Shown here piece by piece: positions 17,364-26,458 of a DNA stretch of 64,000 bases; the first letter of the stretch is position 1, and each line of letters starts with the position of its first letter. The DNA lies in assembly GCA_900169975.1 (NCBI GenBank), contig LT827126.1:744001-808000 (forward strand), in the 5' to 3' direction. This stretch comes from Pseudoflavonifractor sp. Marseille-P3106 (GTDB lineage: Bacteria; Bacillota; Clostridia; Oscillospirales; Oscillospiraceae). The notes under the pieces are model-generated. The model was not told where the DNA came from and ran no database searches. It worked only from the letters and a program-made list of their open reading frames with translations. Both the position numbers and the translations under genes were made by a program.

Positions 17364-18740
17364 ATGCCAGAAGATCAAAAAAGCGGTTTTTCCGAAGCTG
17401 TGGAGACCGGCGCCTCCGCAGCGCATACCATCCGCGGCGCAATCAAAACAGGAAAGGCCATTTCCTCCGCTGCCAAAGGCGCTGCCGCAGGCGGTCCTTA
17501 CGGTGCAGTTGCAGGCGCAGTGTGGGCAGGTCGGAAGCATATCGGAAAAATCATTGTGGCAGTCATTGCCCTGCTTATGCTGCCGGTATTATTTGTTCTC
17601 ATGCTCCCCGGTCTTATTTTCGGCGGACTGACCAATGCCTTTTCGCCATCTGACCCCGAAATTCCGATTTTGAATAGCGAAACAGCGATTATTGAGAACG
17701 CCAACGAGATCACCTTTACCCTCAACGGCATCTTGGGCGAGGCACTGGATGATGTACTTGCCCGGATCGAAGCTGACTTTGCGGCATCGGGAGCCGACCA
17801 TATGGAGGTCAAAAATGCCTATTCCGGCGGTCCCATTTATAACGCCAACCTGTTTATCTCTCAGTATTGTGCGGCCAAAGACAAGGATTTTGAAAGCATT
17901 TCTCTGAATGACCTTGCCGCCACCCTGCGGGAAAACAAACAGCATCTATATTCCTACACCAGCAAGCAAGAGATTCGTGAAAGCACCGTGACTGATCCGG
18001 AGACTGGGGAAGAAACAACGGTGTCCGAAACATGGATGGTCTATACCGTCCGTTACAACGGTGAGTCCTATTTTTCTGATGTTGTATTCCAGCTTACCGA
18101 TGACCAAAAGGAGTTTGCATCTGATTACGCTTCCAACCTAAGCCTGTTCTTGGGCGATGGTCTGCTGCAAAATCTGGAAGCGTGGACCGGAAACAGCATC
18201 ACCGCTCTGGGCGATGTTACTTTCACCGACGGGATCACACCTGTTGTTTACTACAATCAACTGGATGAACGCTATGCCGGTAAAGCATATGGTACGGACA
18301 ATATTGGCGGTTATGGCTGCGGCCCTACCGCTATGGCAATCGTGGTGTCCTCTCTGACGGACGATATGGTTGACCCTGTGGAGATGGCCGAGTGGTCTTA
18401 CAACAACGGCTACTGGTGTAAAAGCAGTGGTTCTTACCATGCGCTGATACCTGCCGCCGCTGGGGAATGGGGGCTTCCGGTTTCCGGCTGTACCACTGCG
18501 GAACCACAGCGCATCACAGACGCACTGGCTAATGGTAAACTGGTAGTAGCAATCATGTCTGAAGGCCACTTTACCTCTTCCGGTCACTTCATTGTCCTGC
18601 GTGGCGTAAAAGACGGCAAGATCATGGTGGTTGACCCTGCCAGTTACACACGGAGCGAACAGCTCTGGGATCTGTCCATTATCTTAAATGAGGCCAGCCG
18701 GCGCGCTGGAGCTGGCGGTCCGTTCTGGATTATCGGCTGA
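17364..18740 (+). CDS. Membrane-anchored C39-type cysteine peptidase of the transfer locus
   Basis: 458 residues: an Ala/Gly-rich N-terminus, one membrane helix (about 64-88), a middle domain, then a C-terminal papain-like peptidase. The catalytic Cys319 is in YGCGPTAMAI and the His408 in GHFIVLRGVKDGKIMVVDP, with Asp following. It occupies the position of the VirB1/cell-wall hydrolase of Gram-positive systems (usually lytic transglycosylase plus NlpC/P60), so opening peptidoglycan is the likely task; processing a peptide is the alternative. Confidence 0.75.
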   Translation: MPEDQKSGFSEAVETGASAAHTIRGAIKTGKAISSAAKGAAAGGPYGAVAGAVWAGRKHIGKIIVAVIALLMLPVLFVLMLPGLIFGGLTNAFSPSDPEIPILNSETAIIENANEITFTLNGILGEALDDVLARIEADFAASGADHMEVKNAYSGGPIYNANLFISQYCAAKDKDFESISLNDLAATLRENKQHLYSYTSKQEIRESTVTDPETGEETTVSETWMVYTVRYNGESYFSDVVFQLTDDQKEFASDYASNLSLFLGDGLLQNLEAWTGNSITALGDVTFTDGITPVVYYNQLDERYAGKAYGTDNIGGYGCGPTAMAIVVSSLTDDMVDPVEMAEWSYNNGYWCKSSGSYHALIPAAAGEWGLPVSGCTTAEPQRITDALANGKLVVAIMSEGHFTSSGHFIVLRGVKDGKIMVVDPASYTRSEQLWDLSIILNEASRRAGAGGPFWIIG

Positions 18741-18773
18741 TGTGCCCGCCCGGCTTCGGAAACGAGGTTAATC

Positions 18774-21700
18774 ATGAATCATAAAATCGACCGAGATACC
18801 TACATAATACCACCGAATTTCATCGAGTCAGGCACCTTCTTCGGTGGTATGTTCAAAGCCCGCAATGTGATTGAAGCCGGCATCCTGGCATTTGCCATTG
18901 GTGTGCCGGTTTTTTCATTGCTCCCTCTTGGCCTGACTGCCCGTATCATCGCTTTGTGCCTGACCGCACTGCCAGCAGCATTGGTGGCGCTTATCGGAAT
19001 TTCCGGTGAGAGCCTTTCCTCTTTTCTGCTGATTTTCATAAAGTACCTGCGAAACCGCCGCATTGTAGGCGGTAACAGCGCAGAAGATGCGGTTCCTGCG
19101 GCAGAGCATGGCGGCAAGCATATTAAAAAGAAGGCACACAAGCCCGATAAGGCTCCCAGGCGGTCACGGCGCTCCGGCAGAGAGGATTTCCCAGCGGAGT
19201 TTGATGAAGTTCGTGGCTACGAGATCCGCCAAAAACTCCGTCCTGTGAAAAAGCAGAAGCCTGCCAAAGAGAAGAAAACCGCCAAGCAAAAAAAGAAGGT
19301 CTCCAAGGAGCGCAAAGTAAAACGCCCTATCCGCACTCAGGAGCCGAAGCCCGCCTGCCTTAACCCGGTAGCAGATTATCTGCCGATTTCCAAAATTGAA
19401 AACGGCATCATCTACACGAAGGACCACCGCTATGTCAAGGTCGTCGAGGTAGTACCCATCAATTTTATGCTGCGCAGTGCCCAGGAACAGCGGAACATCA
19501 TCTATTCCTTTGTGTCCTACTTGAAAATCAGCCCCATCAAGCTGCAAATCAAGGTACTGACACGCCGGGCAGAGATCAACCGCCATCTGGATACCGTTCG
19601 GAAGGAGATGGAACAGGAGACCAATGAACAGTGTCTGCTCATGCAGGAAGACTACCTCCAGTTCGTTCAGCAGATCGGTTCCCGTGAGGCAATTACCCGA
19701 CGTTTCTTCCTGATTTTTGAATATGAGCCGTGGAGCAACACCAAGCGCTCTGATGAAGAAGGCGAGGCAATCAATGCCCTGCAAAGTGCAGTCCATACTG
19801 CTACCAACTACCTCCGTCAGTGCGGTAACGAGGTCATCGTTCCGGAAAACTGGGATGAGTTTACCGTAGATGTCCTCTATAACCTGCTCTGCAGAAATGA
19901 AAGTGCTGTAAAGCCGCTCTCCGTCCGGGCACAGGAGGTTGTGGCTGAGTACCTTGCCAAAGGGTGCGACAGTGAGATCGACCATATCCCTGCCACCGAA
20001 TTCTGTGCGCCAAAAAGCATTGACTTCACGCATGGTCACCATATCTGCATTGATGGTCTGTATTATGCTTATTTGCTGGTGCCCTCTGATGGCTACAAAA
20101 CGCAGGTTCCAGCCGGCTGGCTCAGTCTTATCGTCAATGCCGGTGACGGGATCGATATGGATATGTTCCTCTCCCGCCAGCCCAAAGAAACCATCATCCA
20201 GAAAGTCGGACAGCAGCTGCGTATCAACCGTTCCAAAATCAAGGACGCCAGCGACACCAACACCGACTTTGATGACATTGATGGCGCTATCCGAAGCGGG
20301 TACTTTCTCAAAGAGGGCCTTGCCAACAACGAGGACTTCTACTACTTGAATCTGCTGATTACCATTACTGCCTCCAACGAGGAAGACTTGGAATGGAAGG
20401 TCAGCGAAATGAAAAAGCTCCTGCTCTCACAGGACATGAACGCCTGCACCTGCCATTTTCGGGAGGAACAGGCGTTTTTATCTGCCCTGCCATTGGTGGC
20501 AATGGAAAAGAAACTGTATGAGCGGGGTAAGCGCAACCTGCTGACAGGCGGTGCGGCAAGCTGTTATCCCTTTACATCCTATGAGATGTGTGATGATAAC
20601 GGTATCCTGCTGGGTGTCAACAAGTACAACAGTTCCCTTATTATCGTGGACATCTTCAATTCTGCGGTCTATAAGAACGCCAATATGTCGATCCTTGGCA
20701 CGAGCGGAGCCGGCAAAACCTTTACCATGCAGTTGATGGCGCTGCGAATGAGGCGGAAAAATATCCCCATTTTCATTGTTGCGCCCCTAAAAGGCCATGA
20801 ATTTCATCGCGCCTGCTCCAACGTGGGCGGCTCCTTTATCCAGATTTCACCAGCCAGTCCCCACTGCATCAATGTCATGGAAATCCGGCGGGTAGACCGC
20901 TCAGTGAATGAACTTCTGGACGGTCCAGGCATCCAGTTATCTGAACTTGCAGCAAAGATCCAGCAGCTCCACATATTTTTCAGTCTGCTGATCCCCGATA
21001 TGTCTCACGAGGAACGACAGCTTTTGGACGAAGCCCTTGTTCGTACCTATAACACAAAAGGCATCACTCATGATAATGCCTCTTTAGAAGACCCTGCAAA
21101 GCCCGGTCAGTACCGTGAGATGCCGGTGCTTGGTGACCTGTACGAAATTTTGAAAACCTCCAAGGAAACGATGCGCATGGCCCACATCCTAAATCGTCTG
21201 GTAAACGGAAGCGCCAGCACCTTCAATAAGCAGACCAATGTTCGGCTCGACAACAAGTACACTGTTTTGGATATTTCCTCCCTCACCGGAGACCTGCTCA
21301 CCGTAGGTATGTTTGTGGCGCTGGACTTTGTTTGGGACAGAGCCAAAGCCGACCGTACAGAAGAAAAAGCCATCTTCATCGATGAGTGTTGGCAGCTTCT
21401 ATCCGGTGCCGGTGCTGCTGGTGTAAGATTGGCCGGCGATTTTCTTTTGGAAATTGCCAAAACCATACGCGGTTACGGCGGCGCCTCGATTTTTGCAAGC
21501 CAGGATCTTGCCGATTTCTTTGACCTTGACGGCGGCAGATTTGGTAAGGGCATCATCAACAACTCCAAGACCAAGATCATTCTGAATCTGGAAGACGACG
21601 AAGCCCAGCGGGTACAGGAAGCCCTTCACCTGTCCGATGCTGAAACAATGGAGATCACTCACTTTGAAAGAGGTCACGGTCTGATTTCTACCAATAACAA

Positions 21701-21830
21701 CAATATTATGGTGGAGTTCAAAGCCAGCCCTCTGGAAAAGGATCTGATCACTACCGACCGCTGCGAGCTGCGTGAAATCGTAGAGCGAAAACGCCGTGAA
21801 CAATCCACATCTGCCGAACAGCAGATATAA
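18774..21830 (+). CDS. PrgI-VirB4 fusion, conjugation ATPase
   Basis: 1018 residues, main energy-supplying ATPase of the mating channel. The first 95 or so residues match the small membrane protein PrgI (RDTYIIPPNFIESGTFFGG start, two membrane helices), normally a separate gene. A very basic linker (about 100-195, KKQKPAKEKKTAKQKKK) joins it to the VirB4 body. Walker A is GTSGAGKT at residues 642-649 and Walker B is AIFIDECWQLL near 866. No relaxase or wall-anchor domain is seen. Downstream are the DUF5697-like gene and the coupling protein. Confidence 0.88.
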   Translation: MNHKIDRDTYIIPPNFIESGTFFGGMFKARNVIEAGILAFAIGVPVFSLLPLGLTARIIALCLTALPAALVALIGISGESLSSFLLIFIKYLRNRRIVGGNSAEDAVPAAEHGGKHIKKKAHKPDKAPRRSRRSGREDFPAEFDEVRGYEIRQKLRPVKKQKPAKEKKTAKQKKKVSKERKVKRPIRTQEPKPACLNPVADYLPISKIENGIIYTKDHRYVKVVEVVPINFMLRSAQEQRNIIYSFVSYLKISPIKLQIKVLTRRAEINRHLDTVRKEMEQETNEQCLLMQEDYLQFVQQIGSREAITRRFFLIFEYEPWSNTKRSDEEGEAINALQSAVHTATNYLRQCGNEVIVPENWDEFTVDVLYNLLCRNESAVKPLSVRAQEVVAEYLAKGCDSEIDHIPATEFCAPKSIDFTHGHHICIDGLYYAYLLVPSDGYKTQVPAGWLSLIVNAGDGIDMDMFLSRQPKETIIQKVGQQLRINRSKIKDASDTNTDFDDIDGAIRSGYFLKEGLANNEDFYYLNLLITITASNEEDLEWKVSEMKKLLLSQDMNACTCHFREEQAFLSALPLVAMEKKLYERGKRNLLTGGAASCYPFTSYEMCDDNGILLGVNKYNSSLIIVDIFNSAVYKNANMSILGTSGAGKTFTMQLMALRMRRKNIPIFIVAPLKGHEFHRACSNVGGSFIQISPASPHCINVMEIRRVDRSVNELLDGPGIQLSELAAKIQQLHIFFSLLIPDMSHEERQLLDEALVRTYNTKGITHDNASLEDPAKPGQYREMPVLGDLYEILKTSKETMRMAHILNRLVNGSASTFNKQTNVRLDNKYTVLDISSLTGDLLTVGMFVALDFVWDRAKADRTEEKAIFIDECWQLLSGAGAAGVRLAGDFLLEIAKTIRGYGGASIFASQDLADFFDLDGGRFGKGIINNSKTKIILNLEDDEAQRVQEALHLSDAETMEITHFERGHGLISTNNNNIMVEFKASPLEKDLITTDRCELREIVERKRREQSTSAEQQI

Positions 21831-21855
21831 CAATTTGAAAAGCGAGGTGATTCCC

Positions 21856-21915
21856 ATGTGCAACTTTCCTTCCAGACGCCGCTATGCGTCTGCTTTGCGT
21901 CTGTATTACGCCTAA
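21856..21915 (+). CDS. 19-residue Arg/Tyr-rich small ORF (possible leader peptide)
   Basis: ATG at 21856 with a perfect GAGGTGA ribosome site, 19 codons ending LYYA then TAA: MCNFPSRRRYASALRLYYA. It lies in the gap between the VirB4 gene and the next gene and is followed by a hairpin (AAAGCCAGT ... ACTGGCTTT, 21914-21965). It may be a regulatory leader peptide or simply a small protein. Confidence 0.35.
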   Translation: MCNFPSRRRYASALRLYYA

Positions 21916-21965
21916 AAGCCAGTTTTGCCAGCCAGATCATCTTTTTAGCTTACACTGACTGGCTT
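21914..21965 (+). other. Hairpin after the leader ORF
   Basis: AAAGCCAGT at the left and ACTGGCTTT at the right with a long loop; the stem overlaps the stop of the small ORF, so translation could affect its folding. Confidence 0.4.
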
Positions 21966-22023
21966 TCCTTCCTATTTAATGCGTCTTGAATACGCCTATA
22001 TTACGCCATTGGAGGTGATACCC

Positions 22024-22551
22024 ATGAGGACCAGGGCTGAAATCTATGGAAATGAAGCTGCGGCTCTGCTGCGGATCGTCACGATGTATCCCGGTCTCAA
22101 TATGCAGCAGCTTCTTTGCTTTCACCCTGGCAAAGAAGAAATCATCAAGACCCTGCTCTCCCATCTGCAAAAGCAGGGCCGTATTTTTCAAACTGATACA
22201 GGCGGTTACTTTCCGTCTGGTTGGGCAGCAAAATCGGACAGCTCCCTGATACGGGCTGCCTGGGTACTCTTGGATTTTATCGGGCAGGTGGAATACCATG
22301 CTCCCGGTGATTTTCCGGTCAAGCTTATCTTCTTTGCAAACGGTGAACTATACGAAATCGTCTACGCAGCTTCCGGCCAGGAGGCCCTAATCAACCATGC
22401 GCTTCGGGATGACCGCAGCGGTGGACGCCGCATCATTTTGGTCGATAATCCGGAAGACATTCGCCGCATTGACTGCCCTGGCATTTCCGGTTTCTGCACC
22501 GTGGATGCAGCGGGCCAGGTGCATTACTTTAAGAAAACAGGAGGAACTTGA
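22024..22551 (+). CDS. DUF5697-like conjugation-associated protein
   Basis: 175 residues. The N-terminal part (about 1-65; LLRIVTMYPGLNMQQLLCFHP...LLSHLQKQGRIF) reads as a winged helix; the rest is a small alpha/beta domain. It recalls the family DUF5697 seen beside VirB4/VirD4 in Firmicutes elements; family named from memory. ATG at 22024 follows GGAGGTGAT. The next gene starts directly after its stop. Confidence 0.6.
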   Translation: MRTRAEIYGNEAAALLRIVTMYPGLNMQQLLCFHPGKEEIIKTLLSHLQKQGRIFQTDTGGYFPSGWAAKSDSSLIRAAWVLLDFIGQVEYHAPGDFPVKLIFFANGELYEIVYAASGQEALINHALRDDRSGGRRIILVDNPEDIRRIDCPGISGFCTVDAAGQVHYFKKTGGT

Positions 22552-23214
22552 TTGGAACGAAAAATCATCTCACACCGGATTGGAAGCATTCTTGATGATA
22601 TATCCCGTTTGAGCAATGCTCTTTACGCGATGGATACCACGGATATTCAGCGCTATCCGGACAACTATGAAGTCTTATCCACTGATGCCGCCCTGCGGGC
22701 AGAGAAAATTGCCTGCAGGCTGCGGCATTTGATATATTCCAGCACCACCATCCGCAAAGGCGATTACCTGACATCCGCCGGTATTGTACACGGAATTGAG
22801 GTTGTCTATGAGGACGGTGTACTGGAGGTCACCCTGCCTGGTCTGCTCCCAAAACGCAAGCAGAGGCAAAACACTGAGTTTCTGCTCGACCCGTTCTACT
22901 TCTCATTGGAGCAATACGCCAAAGAGCATCCCATGCCCCGCTTCAGCGATTGTGTAGTGTGCTTTACGCAGGTTTATGACCAGTGCCTTCCCACCCGGCG
23001 TATCCGTGACTACGACAATCTGGAAGAAAAGCAGCTTCTGGATGTCCTCTCCACCTTCGTCATGGCTGACGATACCGGCCTGCTCTGCGATGCCTACAAC
23101 ACCGCTGCGCTGGGCGAAAAGGACTGTACCAGAATCAGTGTCATGGAAAAAAAGCGGTTTCCCGCCTGGCTTGCTGAGCATGAAAACACCCTAAAATCCA
23201 TCTCGGATTTTTGA
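22552..23214 (+). CDS. Conserved conjugative-element protein (DUF6100-like)
   Basis: 220 residues, TTG start with AGGAGG site inside the preceding gene. Largely helical N-terminus (about 1-60), then a beta-rich middle and a C-terminal helical part. No catalytic motif recognised. It resembles DUF6100 proteins found in the same place in related elements (from memory, not checked). A strong terminator follows. Confidence 0.5.
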   Translation: MERKIISHRIGSILDDISRLSNALYAMDTTDIQRYPDNYEVLSTDAALRAEKIACRLRHLIYSSTTIRKGDYLTSAGIVHGIEVVYEDGVLEVTLPGLLPKRKQRQNTEFLLDPFYFSLEQYAKEHPMPRFSDCVVCFTQVYDQCLPTRRIRDYDNLEEKQLLDVLSTFVMADDTGLLCDAYNTAALGEKDCTRISVMEKKRFPAWLAEHENTLKSISDF

Positions 23215-23259
23215 GCATTTTCAGCCATTGCTTGTCCGACCTGCCGCAACATCGTATTT

Positions 23260-23283
23260 AGCCCCGGATTTCGGGGCTTTTTT
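23260..23283 (+). terminator. Strong intrinsic terminator inside the transfer gene cluster
   Basis: AGCCCCG (23260-23266), five-base loop, CGGGGCT (23272-23278), then a run of T. The next co-directional gene begins 104 bases later with no evident promoter between. Confidence 0.8.
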
Positions 23284-23386
23284 CTGTCGTTACACCACGG
23301 ATTTTTACCGAAGTTCCTTGCAGTCTCGGTAAAAGCCACACACCACAAGGAGGTGATCACTTGGGAAATTCCCACAGCCAGACACG

Positions 23387-24472
23387 ATGGCGTACAGGCT
23401 TCTCTCTCTGACTGCCATCTCCGGCGAGTTCCCCACAGACCAGCTTAACAGACTTCCCGGCAGTCCATATTATCTGGAGTCTGTTGTCACTGCACTGAAA
23501 AAAGACGGGCTGCTGCGTACCTATTACCGGGATAAACTGCGCGGCTACCGTCTGGGGCCGCGAGCCAAAGCCACTCTACTGGAAAGCCGACCGGACAGGT
23601 TTGCCAGCTACCTGACGGGAGATACCGACACCAACCGTTTGAAATGCGAAATTGACCGAAGACTCCGGCTACACCGCCTGGCAGAAACCTATATGACCAT
23701 GGATAATGCGGGTGTATGTGTGTATCGGGATGAAAAACCGGCAATTTTTGCGCCGGAGGGTTACGCTGGCGGCAGGATTGTCTATCCTGCTTTTTTCAGT
23801 TCCAGAGAAGTGAAAGAAATGGGGATCGACACCACGAAGATCCGCAGTTCCCGCTCCACTGGAATACTCCTTGCGCCCTCCGGCATCTTCGTGACCTACA
23901 ACAGCAGCAGCGCCCTGATGAAGTGGCGCTACAAATCGGAAATGCGGGTCAAGACATTGATTTGGAGCGTAATCTGCCAACAGCGCCTGTCCCCACAGTT
24001 TCGCCACGAGGATGTTCATGGACTGATTCTGGGCAACAGCATGGATCTGGCTTACCAGATTTTGACCAGCACCGGAGGACGCAAACATGATTTCTTCATG
24101 CTGGATGGCAGCTATGAGCATTTTCTTTATCTTACCAACGACCATCAGGGGGAGGTGATACTTGCACTGCTGTGCGACCCTGGGAAAACTGCGGAGCTGG
24201 ATCGCATTCTGCTCCAAGGTCTTACTGCGAGGCAGCCCGGACTGGCTATTGAGCATGACGGCATTTCACCGGATGGCTCACCAGTCCTATTTGGCTATTT
24301 CTGCGATCTGCCCCGTATCGCACGCTTTAACACCTCTCTCGAACTATCCGAGCGCCCGGGCACACTGATCTGCTTTGACTTCCAGGCAGAGGTACTTCGC
24401 AGCTACTGCGGTTCCCGGGTGCGCTTCCAGACCATTGACTTCACAAAATTCGAGGGGAGGTTGTTCCCATAA
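23387..24472 (+). CDS. Winged-helix protein of unknown role upstream of the coupling ATPase
   Basis: 361 residues. Residues 1-75 form a winged helix (LLSLTAISGEFPTDQLNRLP...VVTALKKDGLLRTYYRDKLRGYRL); the rest is an alpha/beta domain without a motif I know. It may be a replication-relaxation type or transfer regulator. The only usable start in frame is ATG at 23387, without a good ribosome site; a perfect AAGGAGGTGATC site 20-30 bases upstream serves a TTG at 23361 in another frame whose product ends after 16 codons. That suggests a lost or shifted N-terminus. Confidence 0.6.
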   Translation: MAYRLLSLTAISGEFPTDQLNRLPGSPYYLESVVTALKKDGLLRTYYRDKLRGYRLGPRAKATLLESRPDRFASYLTGDTDTNRLKCEIDRRLRLHRLAETYMTMDNAGVCVYRDEKPAIFAPEGYAGGRIVYPAFFSSREVKEMGIDTTKIRSSRSTGILLAPSGIFVTYNSSSALMKWRYKSEMRVKTLIWSVICQQRLSPQFRHEDVHGLILGNSMDLAYQILTSTGGRKHDFFMLDGSYEHFLYLTNDHQGEVILALLCDPGKTAELDRILLQGLTARQPGLAIEHDGISPDGSPVLFGYFCDLPRIARFNTSLELSERPGTLICFDFQAEVLRSYCGSRVRFQTIDFTKFEGRLFP

Positions 24473-24489
24473 ACAAGAAAAAACTGATC

Positions 24490-26424
24490 GTGAGCCTGAT
24501 TGCAGCGCCCTTTGCCATTCTTGCAATCCTATACGCAGGCGGCTTTCTGGCACAGCTTTTGGGTAACTATGCAACCTGGAAACAGGGCGGCGGTATTCCC
24601 GGTGATGGTACTTCACCGCTGGCCGCTTCGCCCGACTTCCTTCTCTGCCTTTCCTCTGTGCTTCGACCGCCTTATGGCGTGTATGGCATTTTGATCTGCA
24701 TTGGCTTGTTAGCAGTGCTGCTCATCATGGTCATGCGCATGGGATATGGTGATGCCGGCGAGTATGATGAAGACCGTAATTTCTCCTACTCCGCCAAAGG
24801 CACTTATGGCACCTCCGGCTGGATGTCCCGCAAAGAAATGTCCGGCGTACTGGATCTGGTGCCCGATCTGCGCAAACACAAGGGTGTTGTACTGGGTATG
24901 CTGGATGGCAAAGCAGTCTGCATACCGGAAGATACCAGAATCAACAGTAATCTGGCAGTCTACGGCGCCAGTGGTTCCATGAAAACCCGTTCGTTTTGTA
25001 TGAACCGTATCCTTCAGGCCACTGTCCGAGGCGAAAATGGCGCCGGAGAATCGTTGATCATCTGCGATCCCAAATCGGAATTGTACGAGAAGTCAAGCGA
25101 ATTTCTCCGCAGCCGGGGCTATTGTGTCAAGGTATTCAACCTCGTTTCGCCTGAAAACTCAGATTCCTGGTGTTGCCTTGCCGAAGTTGAGGGACAGGAA
25201 CTAATGGCCCAGCTTTTTGTAGATGTCATCATCAAGAACACCACGAACAACGGCAAGAGCGACCATTTCTGGGATGCCTGCGAGATGAATCTGCTCAAGG
25301 CCTTGGTACTGTATGTGGATCAAGGCTATGCGGAAGAAAACCGCAACATTGGCGAAGTCTACCGGCTGCTGACTCTCAATGGGGAATCCCAACTTGACAC
25401 ATTGTTCGAGGCGCTTCCTTCCACGCACCCTGCCAAAGCACCCTACAGCCTGTTCAAGCAGGCCAGCGACACAGTGCGAAGCGGCGTGATTATCGGTCTG
25501 GGCAGCCGCCTGCAGGTATTCCAGTCTGAGCTGATCAAAAAAATTACCGCTAAGAATGAGATCGATCTGGAGCTTCCGGGTCAGCAGCCCTGTGCCTACT
25601 TCCTCGTTACCAGCGACCAGGACAGCACCTTTGATTTTCTGGCCTCGCTGTTTCTATCTTTCTGCTTCATCAAACTGGTGCGATATGCAGACCACAACTG
25701 CGAGGGCGGCAAACTGCCTGTGCCCGTCCATATCCTTGGGGAAGAACTGACAGCGTGCGGCACGATCCCCGACCTCTCCCGCCGGCTCAGCGTAATACGC
25801 TCCCGGAATATCTCCATGTCCTGTGTGTTCCAAAATCTCGCAGGATTGCAGAACAGATACCCGCAGAATTTGTGGCAGGAGATCATTGGAAACTGTGACG
25901 CGCAGTTGTTTTTAGGCTGTACAGACCAGCTTACTGCCGAATTTATTTCTGCCAGGACAGGGCTTGCCTCTGTAGCAGTATCCAGTAAATCCAAACAGCT
26001 GGGCACCTGGCGTATCTCCAACTATACACCGGAGTTTCGTGAGACCTCCGGTGTTGGAAAACGCCCTGTACTTACTCCTGATGAAGTCCTGCGGCTCCCG
26101 TTGGATCAGGCGCTCATCATCATCCGCGGCAAGAAGGTTCTGCAGGTAGACAAAATGGATTACTCCAAACACCCGGAAGCCAAGTACCTGCGTTCCTGCA
26201 AAGCATCTGCCCATGTACCGGAATGGCGCCGCTTGGAAGAAGAAGACGCCAAAACACCGCAGCCCGCGCCGAAACCGGCTCCTGCAGCAAAGAAACCGGC
26301 AAAGCGCAAAGCCACCAAGCCGGCATCCCCCACGGATAAATCACCCAAAGAGGCTCCGGCCCCTAAATCTGCCGGTACGCCGGAAGGCATTATCACCGCA
26401 GACAAGGATTCCATCCTGTCTTAA
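24490..26424 (+). CDS. VirD4/TraG-like type IV coupling ATPase
   Basis: About 644 residues; brings the DNA-protein substrate to the channel. Two N-terminal membrane helices (about 4-24 and 62-85), then the ATPase. Walker A reads GASGSMKT (159-166), with Met where Gly is usual; the region that normally reads DEFANIG reads GEELTACGTIPDL, so Walker B is also unusual. The C-terminus is a Lys/Ala/Pro tail. The natural N-terminus (reading N-K-K-K-L-I-V-S) would start at an ATA at 24469, eight bases after a GGGGAGG site and overlapping the previous stop; GTG at 24490 is the first conventional start but lacks such a site. Confidence 0.85.
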   Translation: MSLIAAPFAILAILYAGGFLAQLLGNYATWKQGGGIPGDGTSPLAASPDFLLCLSSVLRPPYGVYGILICIGLLAVLLIMVMRMGYGDAGEYDEDRNFSYSAKGTYGTSGWMSRKEMSGVLDLVPDLRKHKGVVLGMLDGKAVCIPEDTRINSNLAVYGASGSMKTRSFCMNRILQATVRGENGAGESLIICDPKSELYEKSSEFLRSRGYCVKVFNLVSPENSDSWCCLAEVEGQELMAQLFVDVIIKNTTNNGKSDHFWDACEMNLLKALVLYVDQGYAEENRNIGEVYRLLTLNGESQLDTLFEALPSTHPAKAPYSLFKQASDTVRSGVIIGLGSRLQVFQSELIKKITAKNEIDLELPGQQPCAYFLVTSDQDSTFDFLASLFLSFCFIKLVRYADHNCEGGKLPVPVHILGEELTACGTIPDLSRRLSVIRSRNISMSCVFQNLAGLQNRYPQNLWQEIIGNCDAQLFLGCTDQLTAEFISARTGLASVAVSSKSKQLGTWRISNYTPEFRETSGVGKRPVLTPDEVLRLPLDQALIIIRGKKVLQVDKMDYSKHPEAKYLRSCKASAHVPEWRRLEEEDAKTPQPAPKPAPAAKKPAKRKATKPASPTDKSPKEAPAPKSAGTPEGIITADKDSILS

Positions 26425-26458
26425 ACAAAACTATCAAATTCATAGGAGGTTTTAATCT

